A stretch of DNA of 64,000 bases, taken from the NCBI GenBank assembly GCA_002395835.1, contig DGVD01000010.1, forward strand, positions 1 through 64,000, given 5' to 3'. Positions 8,534 through 16,834 of this stretch are shown piece by piece. The notes beneath the pieces are model-generated. The model saw only the letters and a program-made list of their open reading frames with translations, ran no database searches and was not told the DNA's origin. The stretch is from Bacteroidales bacterium UBA4293. GTDB lineage: Bacteria > Bacteroidota > Bacteroidia > Bacteroidales > Bacteroidaceae. Each line of letters opens with the position of its first letter. Position 1 is the stretch's first letter. The position numbers and the translations under genes are program-made.

Positions 8534-8564
8534 TTGTAGAACTGAAACAAAGTATTTATATTTG
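8534..8564 (+). promoter_or_regulatory. Promoter of the cupin gene
   Basis: TTG at 8534-8536, a 20-bp gap and TATATTTG at 8557-8564 give a good Bacteroidetes promoter. The predicted start is near 8571, with a leader of about 34 nt. Confidence 0.7.
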
Positions 8565-8604
8565 CATCTGAAAAATAAAATTACTAACTAATAAATGAAA
8601 TGAT

Positions 8605-9057
8605 ATGAAAAAGATTGAGACGATCAAGAGTGGAAAGAATTACACCGCAGTGAGTGTAGGACGTATGGATGAGATTATAGAGCATGTACTGCCTATGGGA
8701 CCTGTGACTATTCAAGGTAAAGTATTTGCAGGACAGGCTGTAGGTGCTACCGGTAGTGAGCTGAGCTTCCAGACCCTGGTTCCAGGTCAGGACAGCGGTT
8801 TCCTACACACCCACAAGACTCATGAAGAGCTTTACATTATCCTGAAAGGTGAAGGCCAGTACCAAGTGGACGGAGAGATTTTCCCTGTAAGCGAGGGAAC
8901 CATCGTACGGGTGGCACCAGATGGAAAAAGAGCCTTGAAGAATACAGGCAAGGAGAATCTGACCATGCTGTGCATTCAGTATAAGGCCAATGCCTTTGGT
9001 GAGGCCGACAGTCCGATGACCGACGGTAATATCCTGCAAGAGCCTTTGAACTGGTAA
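8605..9057 (+). CDS. Cupin-domain protein
   Basis: This 150-residue protein contains a single conserved beta-barrel. The metal-site motifs are present: HTHKTHEELYIILKGEG (cupin motif 1, with His and Glu ligands) and a more degenerate second motif around EGTIVRVAPDGKRALKNTG. Small cupins of this type are often stress- or redox-responsive proteins or dioxygenase-like enzymes; the reaction cannot be told from sequence. It is divergent from the HxlR regulator, a common arrangement for quinone- or electrophile-responsive genes. Confidence 0.8.
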   Translation: MKKIETIKSGKNYTAVSVGRMDEIIEHVLPMGPVTIQGKVFAGQAVGATGSELSFQTLVPGQDSGFLHTHKTHEELYIILKGEGQYQVDGEIFPVSEGTIVRVAPDGKRALKNTGKENLTMLCIQYKANAFGEADSPMTDGNILQEPLNW

Positions 9058-9087
9058 AAAAAACCAATTCTTCCAGAAAAGATTTCC

Positions 9088-9136
9088 TGTTTAGTGTTAT
9101 TTTCGTAATTTCGCATCCAGAAAATAACACTAAACA
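9088..9136 (+). promoter_or_regulatory. Perfect 17-bp inverted repeat flanking the -7 element of the CDF gene
   Basis: TGTTTAGTGTTATTTTC (9088-9104) and its exact reverse complement (9120-9136) are separated by 15 bp. That spacer contains the -7-like element TAATTTCG (9106-9113). A weak TTTC lies at 9083-9086 in the -33 position. The second arm begins at the predicted transcription start and ends on the A of the start codon. Because the left arm lies upstream of the start site, a DNA operator is more likely than an RNA hairpin. Confidence 0.8.
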
Positions 9137-10392
9137 TGGATAGTATTCTTACATTTGCCAAGGAGAACGTAGATTATATCAGCCTGTTCATAGGAGTGAT
9201 AGGCGTACTGCTGGCCATCGTTTCCCTGTATGTAGAAATCAGAAACAAACGGAAAAAGCAGTCGAAGCAAGCTGCGGAACTTACTCCCACCAGCAGAAAT
9301 GAGCAGATTATCCAGACTAGTTATATAGGAATAGCGACTAATGTACTGCTGGCTGGTTTCAAGGCTGCCGTGGGTTTGGTGGCCAATAGTGTGGCCATTG
9401 TGATGGATGCGGTGAACAACCTGAGCGATGCGCTCTCCAGTGTAATAACCATAGTAGGCACCAAGCTCTCACAGCGTCCTGCAGATCAAGAACATCCTTT
9501 CGGTCATGGTAGAATAGAATACTTCAGTGCCATCATTATAGCCATACTGGTGATGTGGGCCGGTGTAACCTCACTGATTGAGTCGGTGAAGAAAATCATC
9601 CACCCCACGGAACCCGACTATTCCGTAGTGACCCTCACGGTTATCATACTGGCCATCGGCGTGAAACTGATTTTAGGCCAGTATGTGAAGAAGAAAGGAC
9701 AAGAACTAAAGAGCGATGCGCTGAAAGCCTCTGGATCGGATGCCCTATTCGATGCCATCATCACCCTGTCTACCCTGATTTCTGCAGGCATCATGCTCAT
9801 CTGGGATTTTTCTCTGGATGGCATACTGGGTACACTCATCTCCATAGTCATCATCAAGGCTGGTGTAGAGATGCTGGCCTCTCCGGTGAATGAACTCCTG
9901 GGAGCCCGTGTATCTCCAGAACTGGTAAAAGAAATCAAGCAGGAAGTGGCAGCCTTCGACGGAGTGCATGGCGTATTCGACATCATTCTGAACAACTATG
10001 GACCGGAGCTGATGGTAGGTTCCTTACACATCAGCGTGAATGATACGATGAATGCGTATGAGATTCACGAGCTGACCCGAGATATTACCATGAAGATGCT
10101 GGAACGCCATGGAATAGTGCTGACAGTGGGAATCTACGCCATAGCTACCGGAAAGAACAGACGATCCGACATGCAAAAGACGGTGATGCAGGCTTTGAAA
10201 TCCAATCCGAAGGTAACTCAAGCCCACGGATTACACTACTATGAGAAAGAAAACCGATTGACGGTGGATATCGTGCCTCACTATTCCGTACACGATGATG
10301 AAGCACTGGTAAAAGAACTGACAGAAAAACTAGAATCCCTGATACCGGGTGTAAAGTTCGACTTCATCATAGACCACAACTACAGTGGATAA
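9136..10392 (+). CDS. Cation diffusion facilitator (CDF) family metal transporter
   Basis: This 418-residue protein has an additional N-terminal hydrophobic segment (about 12-35). The CDF core follows, with about six membrane spans and the metal-site motifs VAIVMDAVNNLSDALSS and SDALFDAIITL. HPFGHGRIEYFSA, diagnostic of the family, is present. The C-terminal cytoplasmic region (about 270-418) contains a ZT-dimer domain and a further ferredoxin-like extension. These proteins export Zn, Fe, Mn or Co by proton antiport. The strong inverted repeat across its promoter suggests metal-responsive repression. Confidence 0.9.
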   Translation: MDSILTFAKENVDYISLFIGVIGVLLAIVSLYVEIRNKRKKQSKQAAELTPTSRNEQIIQTSYIGIATNVLLAGFKAAVGLVANSVAIVMDAVNNLSDALSSVITIVGTKLSQRPADQEHPFGHGRIEYFSAIIIAILVMWAGVTSLIESVKKIIHPTEPDYSVVTLTVIILAIGVKLILGQYVKKKGQELKSDALKASGSDALFDAIITLSTLISAGIMLIWDFSLDGILGTLISIVIIKAGVEMLASPVNELLGARVSPELVKEIKQEVAAFDGVHGVFDIILNNYGPELMVGSLHISVNDTMNAYEIHELTRDITMKMLERHGIVLTVGIYAIATGKNRRSDMQKTVMQALKSNPKVTQAHGLHYYEKENRLTVDIVPHYSVHDDEALVKELTEKLESLIPGVKFDFIIDHNYSG

Positions 10393-10397
10393 AGCCG

Positions 10398-10814
10398 TTA
10401 GAGCCGCTTCAGTGCCTCTTGAAGATACACATTTTCAGGTTCTTCCTGAGCCAATTCCTGAAGCACTTCATATCCCCAATCATCCAGCCGTGCAGCCTGC
10501 TCTAAGAGGTTCACGGCTTTTTGCTTGTCTTGCCCTACCACTTGCCCCGTCCAGTAGCTCACTCCCATGTTTACCAGGCCTTCCACAGCCCCCTGCTGAG
10601 CAGCAAATTCCCAGAACTTGACGGCAGTTTCCAGATTCCTTTCCGTACCCAAGCCATTCGCATAGAGCGTACCCAAGGTGGCCGCCCCTTCAGGTAAACC
10701 CTGACGGACGGTCTCCTGGAGTATCTGAAACGCATAGGCATAGTGCTCCTTATTCATGGCATCCACAGCCTGGAAATAAAGGTCCACTACCTTCTGTGTC
10801 TTATTTTCTTCCAT
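10398..10814 (-). CDS. Sel1-repeat (TPR-like) protein
   Basis: The chosen start is the ATG at 10814 (MEENKTQK), 4 bp downstream of the GH9 stop. A longer reading frame would run into the GH9 gene. The 138-residue product contains about three Sel1-like repeats (GAATLGTLYANGLGTERNLE, GLVNMGVSYWTGQVVGQDKQ). These helical-hairpin repeats usually mediate protein contacts. No signal peptide is seen, so it is probably cytoplasmic. It is likely cotranscribed with the GH9 gene; the function is unknown. Confidence 0.75.
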   Translation of the reverse strand: MEENKTQKVVDLYFQAVDAMNKEHYAYAFQILQETVRQGLPEGAATLGTLYANGLGTERNLETAVKFWEFAAQQGAVEGLVNMGVSYWTGQVVGQDKQKAVNLLEQAARLDDWGYEVLQELAQEEPENVYLQEALKRL

Positions 10815-10818
10815 TCTT

Positions 10819-13380
10819 TTATTGTTTCTGCTGAGCTGCCAATACCAAGAACATATAGTGAGATGAACCACCTCCCAGCACATACTCTGTCTGCTGCCAA
10901 AGGAATGGGAAGGTAAGCAGTTCAGGGAAATCCGGACGAATAAGTGCGGTACCGGATACCACACCACCCGGGATGAAGGACCAATCGGCACGGTTCAGAC
11001 CGTAAGCCACGGTAGCAGACTTGGCACCCACTCCAGAAGCAAAGGAAGCGGTGTTCAAGCCCGGATGACAACCCAGAATGAAGTCCAAGGCACTATAAAT
11101 GGTGCGTGACGGGAAAATGTCGGGGTAAGCATCGTTGAGGAAGTAATACTCAAAGCCAAATCGCTGAATATCCCATCCTGCGCCCCAGATGCTAGGACGA
11201 TATGGTACACCGTAAGGAGTTTCTGCAGAGAGTGCATCAAGCTGGGCGCGGTATCCTGTGAGTGCTTCACGGAAGGCAGCCACAAACTTTCGAGCCTTCT
11301 TATCTTTACGGCCTTCTAGCTGCTTAGCGATGCGAGCTGTAAACCATCCTGTGCGGTTAATACTACTTATAACCTTGTCCTGCTTACTAAGGATGTAGTC
11401 CAGATACTTTTGCTCACCCGTAGTGAGGTAAAGTTCCACAGCAGCCTGCAGTTTCGTTCTTTCCAAGGACTCCCCTGCTACGGTCTTTTCATAGATAGTA
11501 GTAGCAATGCTCAAGCATTCTCCACTCAGTTCATCATTGAACCCACGGAGCACACGGGCCGTAGCAGCCAGTTGTGCAGCCGTGCTGAGTTCCCTTCCTG
11601 GATTATCCTCCGTGAATATCCAACGGTCGTCAGCATTTCCCAGCACACCATCGGTCATAGCTGCTGCATCACCCAAAAGCACATATTGACGCAAGTTGTT
11701 GCAAATGATGCCTCGGTACAGACGACCCAGCGCCTGATAGGAACGTACCACAGAAAGGGCACCATTCTCCACCTGCTGCAAGATATCGTTCTTTCCATCA
11801 GCCTCATGAATTTCCACCCGATGACGTTTCTGATCAATGGAAGTGACATCAATCTCCGGATGGAACTGTTCATAAGCCAAAGCCAAGATATAAGACTCAC
11901 CAGCCTGAGACTCCACACGAAGGTCAAAGTCGCCTGCATCGTGCCATCCTCCGATGTTCACTCCTGGAACCGGCTCCCCTTCCTTAAACTTTGAAAGCCC
12001 AGGACGCTGGTCGTAACCATCAATATGATTACCTACATGAGCCATGAGTGCATCGTCCATGTGGCAGGCATCGTGCCATACCCTGTACTTCTCTGAAACA
12101 CGCATGTGGCACATCTGAACCGGAAGGAAATATTCAATGACAGGCTGCCATACACCCCTGTCGTACACATCCGGAGCAATGCGGAAGATGCTAGAACAAC
12201 TGTTCTGGTAACGCACCTGATATAGACCCGGTTCAGTAACCTGGGTGAAATCGGCAGTGAGATATTGGTAACGGAGGAACTTTCCCCAAACCTTAGGTTC
12301 CTGAGTGCTCACCACCGTCTCACCTTGCGCATCGATACGCACTAGCTGAACTAAACCAGAAACTTGATCACGAGCATCCGTCTCAATAACAATAGGCTTA
12401 CGCTGCTGCGGTTGATAGCCCACCTGAGAAGTCTGAACGACAGGCTGGTAGCGCCATGAATTGTCTATTTCAGGAGTGATGATCCAGCGCACGGCACCTT
12501 TCGTAGCTCCCTGTGCTATTTCACTGCGAAGAACAAACCAGCCATTGTTGTGGTTCATTCTACCATCGTACAATTTCAGTTTTCCCGTAAGAGATTCCAC
12601 GGTAAGCTTCTGGTTCTTATCATCGGGACGAGAGGTAAACTTTTGTCCTTCAGCATACGGAAGAGCGATAATATCATCGGCACGAAGCGGGCTATACCCT
12701 TCTGCATCCAACTGGGCCAAATCGGCTTTTTGACCCCGACCCAAGAAATAGTTTCCATCGTGTCCCCGGTTCGTAGGTTGTGTAAGCAATGGAGAGTTAG
12801 GCTGTTGAGGATATATACCAGACTGATTATCCATAATCCAAGGCTGGCCAAAAAGCTCGCCAGGGAAAAACTCCAGGTTGAATCCCACCTTTCCAAGGAG
12901 AAAGTCAGGCACAGGTTTATCCAAGTCGACATTCACCACAATACTACGCCCCTGAGGCTCCACGGTTACCACATAAGTGAACGCATAATCCGGATAAACC
13001 ATAGGGTTGAATCCGGTAATGTGACGAGAAGAATCCGGGTAACAGAGCGTGGTTACAATACGGTTCCCCTCAACCTTACGGCTAAGTTGTTTAGGCACAG
13101 GTTGCCACTGCCCAGGAGTAGCCTCCATCCGGATGTCACCGTTCGTAGCAATACGCTTACCGTTCATAATGACGCAAACACCACCCTGATGACCTTCAGG
13201 ATAGAAATCGCTAAAAACCATGACATCAGTACCACCGGCATTGAAATAGCCGTCATCCTTCAGCTGGAACGACTGTGCACTTACTGTCTGAAGGCCCAAG
13301 AACAGGAAACTCACCAGAATAGAGAAGAATCTGAATCGTCCTAAAAGGGACATAGCATTCTCTTTGGAATAAAGTTTCAT
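10819..13380 (-). CDS. Secreted glycoside hydrolase family 9 enzyme
   Basis: This 853-residue precursor has a signal peptide (cleavage near VSAQS). It may start at the ATG at 13380 or at Met10 (13353). About 300 residues of beta-rich N-terminal sequence and a CelD_N-like Ig domain (about 312-402) precede an (alpha/alpha)6 catalytic domain. GGWHDAGDFD (480-484 = HDAGD) is the GH9 nucleophile-water Asp motif. The C-terminal part contains NRADWSFIPGG and the likely acid residue in QQTEYVLGGG. GH9 enzymes cut beta-1,4-glucans and related hemicelluloses; the exact substrate is uncertain. The promoter TATATTTG lies at 13427-13420. Confidence 0.85.
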   Translation of the reverse strand: MKLYSKENAMSLLGRFRFFSILVSFLFLGLQTVSAQSFQLKDDGYFNAGGTDVMVFSDFYPEGHQGGVCVIMNGKRIATNGDIRMEATPGQWQPVPKQLSRKVEGNRIVTTLCYPDSSRHITGFNPMVYPDYAFTYVVTVEPQGRSIVVNVDLDKPVPDFLLGKVGFNLEFFPGELFGQPWIMDNQSGIYPQQPNSPLLTQPTNRGHDGNYFLGRGQKADLAQLDAEGYSPLRADDIIALPYAEGQKFTSRPDDKNQKLTVESLTGKLKLYDGRMNHNNGWFVLRSEIAQGATKGAVRWIITPEIDNSWRYQPVVQTSQVGYQPQQRKPIVIETDARDQVSGLVQLVRIDAQGETVVSTQEPKVWGKFLRYQYLTADFTQVTEPGLYQVRYQNSCSSIFRIAPDVYDRGVWQPVIEYFLPVQMCHMRVSEKYRVWHDACHMDDALMAHVGNHIDGYDQRPGLSKFKEGEPVPGVNIGGWHDAGDFDLRVESQAGESYILALAYEQFHPEIDVTSIDQKRHRVEIHEADGKNDILQQVENGALSVVRSYQALGRLYRGIICNNLRQYVLLGDAAAMTDGVLGNADDRWIFTEDNPGRELSTAAQLAATARVLRGFNDELSGECLSIATTIYEKTVAGESLERTKLQAAVELYLTTGEQKYLDYILSKQDKVISSINRTGWFTARIAKQLEGRKDKKARKFVAAFREALTGYRAQLDALSAETPYGVPYRPSIWGAGWDIQRFGFEYYFLNDAYPDIFPSRTIYSALDFILGCHPGLNTASFASGVGAKSATVAYGLNRADWSFIPGGVVSGTALIRPDFPELLTFPFLWQQTEYVLGGGSSHYMFLVLAAQQKQ

Positions 13381-13419
13381 AAAACAAGATTTAAGTTAAA
13401 AGGTTACGTTTAGCATTTG

Positions 13420-13467
13420 CAAATATAAAAAAAAAGCTATACTTCTGCATTATTTTTGCTATCTTTG
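13420..13467. promoter_or_regulatory. Back-to-back promoters of the GH9 and ogt genes
   Basis: The minus-strand -7 element TATATTTG (13427-13420) serves the GH9 gene. The plus-strand element TATCTTTG (13460-13467) serves ogt, giving a leader of only about 12 nt before the ATG at 13486. No convincing TTTG -33 was found for either. Confidence 0.6.
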
Positions 13468-13485
13468 CTCAAAAGGAATGAAGAA

Positions 13486-13968
13486 ATGAATTATAAAGCA
13501 TACTACACATCTCCTTTGGGACGCATAACCATGACCTCGGACGGTACCGCACTCACGGGGCTATGGTTTGATGGGCAGAGGAATATTGATGAGAAGATGC
13601 TTATAGATAGTTCCGCCCTACAACCCTGTCTGCCAGTCTTCCACCAGGTAAGGCTGTGGCTAGATATCTACTTCAGTGGGAAGGAACCCACATTCACCCC
13701 TCCCTTACTAGCACGAGGCTCTACATTCAGAGAAAAGGTATGGAAGGTGCTTTTGGAGATTCCTTATGGTCAAACCACCACCTATGGAGAGATAGCCAGA
13801 AAAATACAGTGTAAGTCGGCTCAGGCTGTAGGAGGAGCTGTGGGACACAACCCTATTTCACTTCTCATCCCCTGCCACCGAGTGATAGGCAGTGACGGAT
13901 CGTTAACAGGCTATGCCGGAGGTGTAGAAAGAAAAGCAAGACTCTTAGAACTAGAGTCAAATCAGTAA
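13486..13968 (+). CDS. ogt: Methylated-DNA-[protein]-cysteine S-methyltransferase
   Basis: This 160-residue DNA-repair protein transfers the methyl group from O6-methylguanine to its own cysteine. The active-site motif is IPCHRVIGSDGSLTGYAGG (Cys130), and the helix-turn-helix region (YGQTTTYGEIARKI) precedes it. The start was set at 13486 (MNYKAYY), with AAGGA upstream. A TTG-initiated extension from 13456 would overlap the promoter at 13460-13467. It is followed after 18 bp by a thioredoxin gene. Confidence 0.9.
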   Translation: MNYKAYYTSPLGRITMTSDGTALTGLWFDGQRNIDEKMLIDSSALQPCLPVFHQVRLWLDIYFSGKEPTFTPPLLARGSTFREKVWKVLLEIPYGQTTTYGEIARKIQCKSAQAVGGAVGHNPISLLIPCHRVIGSDGSLTGYAGGVERKARLLELESNQ

Positions 13969-13986
13969 AATAAAAAAAGAACTACA

Positions 13987-14280
13987 ATGGAAAAATTCAG
14001 TGAGATCATAAACAGTGACCAGCTAACACTAGTAGACTTTTTTGCTACTTGGTGCGGACCATGCAAGACGATGCACCCCGTGCTGGAACAGCTAAAGAAA
14101 GATTTGGGAGACAGCATCCGCATCATCAAGATAGATGTGGACAAGAACGAGCAGCTCTCCATGACCTATCGGATTCAGGCTGTGCCCACCCTGATGCTTT
14201 TCCGCAAAGGAGAAGTGGTTTGGCGCCAGAGTGGAGCACTGAGCCTGAACGAGTTGAAAGCCATCATCAGCCAACATTAA
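13987..14280 (+). CDS. trxA: Thioredoxin
   Basis: This 97-residue single-domain cytoplasmic thioredoxin has the active site FATWCGPCKTM (Cys23, Cys26). It also has the cis-Pro loop AVPTLMLF, the conserved Asp15 in LVDFF, and no signal peptide. It reduces protein disulfides. It lies 18 bp after ogt, so the two may be cotranscribed. Confidence 0.9.
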   Translation: MEKFSEIINSDQLTLVDFFATWCGPCKTMHPVLEQLKKDLGDSIRIIKIDVDKNEQLSMTYRIQAVPTLMLFRKGEVVWRQSGALSLNELKAIISQH

Positions 14281-14289
14281 AAAACAGGA

Positions 14290-14580
14290 TTATTTTCCGG
14301 CTGAGAGATACTCTTTCAATGCATCTACATAATTCTTAAAGGCATTCTGCCCTTCTGGAGTAATCTGACAGGTGGTGCAAGGCATTTTACCCTTGAACCC
14401 TTTTTCCACTGTGATATAGCCAGCGGCAGACAACTTGTCAATCTGCACGCTCAAGTTTCCAGCTGTGGCACCTGTCTGCTTGCGGATATAGGAGAAGTCG
14501 GCAGAATCGGCTCCCGCAAGAATGGACATCACAGCCAGCCTCAACTCTGAGTGCAGAATCGGGTCGAGTTTCGGAAACAT
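14290..14580 (-). CDS. Winged-helix transcriptional regulator (MarR/ArsR-like)
   Basis: The 96-residue product is read from the ATG at 14580 (MFPKLDPILHSELRL), 4 bp after the upstream gene's stop. A longer TTG start would overlap that gene. It contains a winged helix: LRLAVMSILAGADSADFSYI, the recognition helix TAGNLSVQIDKLSAAGYI and a wing with MPCTTCQITPEG. Proteins of this size are often encoded beside an integral-membrane partner, as here. A 7-3-7 palindrome sits inside the operon promoter and may be its operator. Confidence 0.8.
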   Translation of the reverse strand: MFPKLDPILHSELRLAVMSILAGADSADFSYIRKQTGATAGNLSVQIDKLSAAGYITVEKGFKGKMPCTTCQITPEGQNAFKNYVDALKEYLSAGK

Positions 14581-14584
14581 GGCA

Positions 14585-15160
14585 TTACTTATATTGAAAT
14601 TTAACAATAAGCCCCGTCACCACTAAAAGTAAACCTCCCAGCGTGAAGAGCAACAACTGAGCCTCGGACTTCCACAACATGGCAGCCACAGCCCCACCAA
14701 CACCCAGGATAAAGCCACAGATGATGATAGGCCAGTTCTTGAGCAGTACACCAGAAATACATTCAGCAAGCCCCAAGATCACCACGATTAAAAGGGTAAT
14801 GTGCATAGGAACTGCAAAAACAGCAATAGCGGAGAGGCTTATGGCAAAGGCACCAAACGCAGTCCAGACGTACCCTATCAGACGACTGATCTCACTTTGG
14901 GGTGCAGTTTCATCCTTCTTTGATAGTACTAAAGCCAAAGGATAGCCAATCACAGGCATGGCAAACCACAAGTAATTCCAGGCTGGGTTACCGGTGCTAC
15001 TCCATAGCTGCCAGATGGTGAAGGATAATACCATGAGGACACATCCCCAAAGTACAAAATGTTTCGCGCTGTTTCGAAGAATAGCCTTACGACTGTTGTT
15101 CATCGTTTCTGTGATGAGGGCCAAGCTTTCATTCACAGTCATTTCACTTTTTTCTTTCAT
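14585..15160 (-). CDS. Multi-pass membrane protein, partner of the winged-helix regulator
   Basis: This 191-residue protein has a short charged N-terminus (MKEKSEMTVNESLALITETM) and about five to six hydrophobic segments. No catalytic motif is recognised. It is the first gene of a two-gene operon with the winged-helix regulator. In Bacteroidetes such pairs are common, and the membrane protein may modulate the regulator, but that is inference. Confidence 0.7.
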   Translation of the reverse strand: MKEKSEMTVNESLALITETMNNSRKAILRNSAKHFVLWGCVLMVLSFTIWQLWSSTGNPAWNYLWFAMPVIGYPLALVLSKKDETAPQSEISRLIGYVWTAFGAFAISLSAIAVFAVPMHITLLIVVILGLAECISGVLLKNWPIIICGFILGVGGAVAAMLWKSEAQLLLFTLGGLLLVVTGLIVKFQYK

Positions 15161-15223
15161 AATTCAAATAGTTTTCAGGTTTATGAGCTAAGTGCAGCTG
15201 CGCAGTCTGCCTTAAACACATTG

Positions 15224-15255
15224 CAAATATAAACAGGTTTATTTTATAAACCAAA
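15224..15255 (-). promoter_or_regulatory. Promoter with internal palindrome for the regulator/membrane-protein operon
   Basis: On the minus strand TTTG (15255-15252), a 20-bp gap and TATATTTG (15231-15224) make an exact Bacteroidetes promoter. The spacer contains a perfect palindrome GGTTTAT-TTT-ATAAACC (15236-15252), well placed to act as an operator. Confidence 0.75.
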
Positions 15256-15681
15256 TTATTTCGTAAATTATTTTGCATCAAGAGGCAATTTTAACATTTC
15301 ATTCAGATTATCCATTTAAATAAGGTATAGATAGAGAGTTAAATAGGTTTTGACGAAAAATCATGCCAAAAAGAAGATTTTCCCCTTTAAATTTGGAAGA
15401 TAAAATAAAATGCAGTATTATTTCAGCGATAAAATTAAATTAAAATTCTACAACAATGAAAACGATTAAACGACTAAAAAAGTTTCTATATTCAAAAGGG
15501 TGGCAAGTTTATTTGTCATCCTTTTTTTGAGCCCTTTTTAATTGTGTATATTCAACAATTAATAGGTAAATTATAAATCTTAACTCCTATACAAAAGTAG
15601 TACAAATAGAGCCATTTTCATCTATTTTCAGGTTTAAAATGTTAAAAAATAAGTTCTAGTGTAATTTTTACGCATAAAAAG
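15256..15681. other. Intergenic stretch with a possible micro-ORF and hairpin
   Basis: This is AT-rich sequence between divergent transcription units. A 24-codon reading frame runs from the ATG at 15456 to TGA at 15530 (MKTIKRLKKFLYSKGWQVYL). Its last part coincides with a hairpin followed by a T-run (15494-15527; 13 pairs, two of them G-U). The hairpin reads equally as a terminator of a small RNA. Nothing else is recognisable here. Confidence 0.35.
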
Positions 15682-15713
15682 TTTGGATGATTAAAATAAT
15701 TCCTTTATCTTTG
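15682..15713 (+). promoter_or_regulatory. Promoter of the VWA-macro/ADP-ribosylhydrolase operon
   Basis: TTTG (15682-15685), exactly 20 bp, and TATCTTTG (15706-15713) form a near-perfect Bacteroidetes promoter. The predicted start is near 15720, with a leader of about 50 nt. Confidence 0.8.
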
Positions 15714-15769
15714 CGTCAAAATTACACAAGAGGGATACTAAACATTTTTAAACTAAAAAGGAAAACATC

Positions 15770-16798
15770 ATGAAAAGGACAACCGTACACAATCTAATCA
15801 TCGTAGACGCATCAGGATCCATGGACTCTATCTACAATCAGGCACTAACTGGAATTAATGAAACCATTCAAACCATTTACCGTCTAAACCAAAATGACCC
15901 TTATGTGGATCAGCGCCTCACTTTACTTTCATTTGCCAACGGCAACGAAAAGTTGCATTACATGTATCACCTGGAAAATATAGAACAGGTAGGGCCCATC
16001 ACCGAAAAGGACTATGTACTAAGAGGAATGACTGCCCTATATGATGCCATAGGAGATGCTGTAACCAGCATTAGAAAACATGTAAAAGCAGAAGATAAAG
16101 CCCTAGTTACCATCATAACAGACGGGTACGAGAACGATTCCAAGCGATGGACAGGGACCCAGGTCAAGCAGCTAATAGAAGAACTGAGAAAACAAGGATG
16201 GGTGTTCACCTATATTGGAGCTAATCAAAACGTAGAGGAAGAAGCAGGGAAAATAGGCATGGTAAACAGCATGAAGTTTGAAGCCACCATAGAAGGAACC
16301 GTAGAAATGTTTAGGAGAGAAGGACGCTCCAGAAGGCGTTGGAATGAAAGAGTGAGCCGTGGGGAGGATAATCTGGAGGAAGGCTATTTCCGTGAAGAAC
16401 CTATCCAGATTCCTGCCGGACGTATCACCCCTGAACGCATTGATCATCTAGCACCGAATGAAGTATTTGTCTTCGGAAGCAACATCTACGGAAAACACGA
16501 CGGGGGAGCTGCACGAGCTGCCGTTCTCCGATTTGGAGCGAAATACGGCGAAGCGGAAGGGCTACAAGGACAGAGCTATGCCATTCCAACCGTAGGAATT
16601 AGACCTGAAGAGACTGCCATGGCTATCCATAGGTTCATCATATCAGCTATGCAGAACCCCGACAAAAGATATTTAGTTACCCCTATAGGCTGTGGAAATG
16701 CAGGATGGAATGTAGCCGACATGGCACCCTTGTTTTCATTAGCCAAGAATGTGCCAAACATCAGCCTGCCAAGAATCTTTTGGACTTATCTAGTTTAA
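15770..16798 (+). CDS. VWA domain fused to a macrodomain-like module
   Basis: This 342-residue cytoplasmic protein has no signal peptide. The N-terminal half (about 5-190) is a von Willebrand A domain with an intact MIDAS: DASGS (Asp13, Ser15, Ser17), GMTALYDAIGD and TDGYEND. An Arg-rich linker follows (REGRSRRRWNERVSRGE). The C-terminal part (about 225-342) has a compact alpha/beta module with FVFGSNIYGKHDGGAARAA, YAIPTVG and VTPIGCGNAGW, resembling macrodomain-like ADP-ribose-binding folds. The same module occurs alone at 26704-27096. The gene lies 36 bp before an ADP-ribosylglycohydrolase gene, supporting a role in ADP-ribose metabolism or signalling. The function is not established. Confidence 0.75.
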   Translation: MKRTTVHNLIIVDASGSMDSIYNQALTGINETIQTIYRLNQNDPYVDQRLTLLSFANGNEKLHYMYHLENIEQVGPITEKDYVLRGMTALYDAIGDAVTSIRKHVKAEDKALVTIITDGYENDSKRWTGTQVKQLIEELRKQGWVFTYIGANQNVEEEAGKIGMVNSMKFEATIEGTVEMFRREGRSRRRWNERVSRGEDNLEEGYFREEPIQIPAGRITPERIDHLAPNEVFVFGSNIYGKHDGGAARAAVLRFGAKYGEAEGLQGQSYAIPTVGIRPEETAMAIHRFIISAMQNPDKRYLVTPIGCGNAGWNVADMAPLFSLAKNVPNISLPRIFWTYLV

Positions 16799-16834
16799 TT
16801 CAAATCATACAAACATTCATAAAAAATAGAAACG

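Noticed and set aside
12550..13344. Plus-strand open frame opposite the 5' part of the GH9 gene
   Set aside because: Lies wholly inside the GH9 coding region including its signal peptide; no independent start signals.
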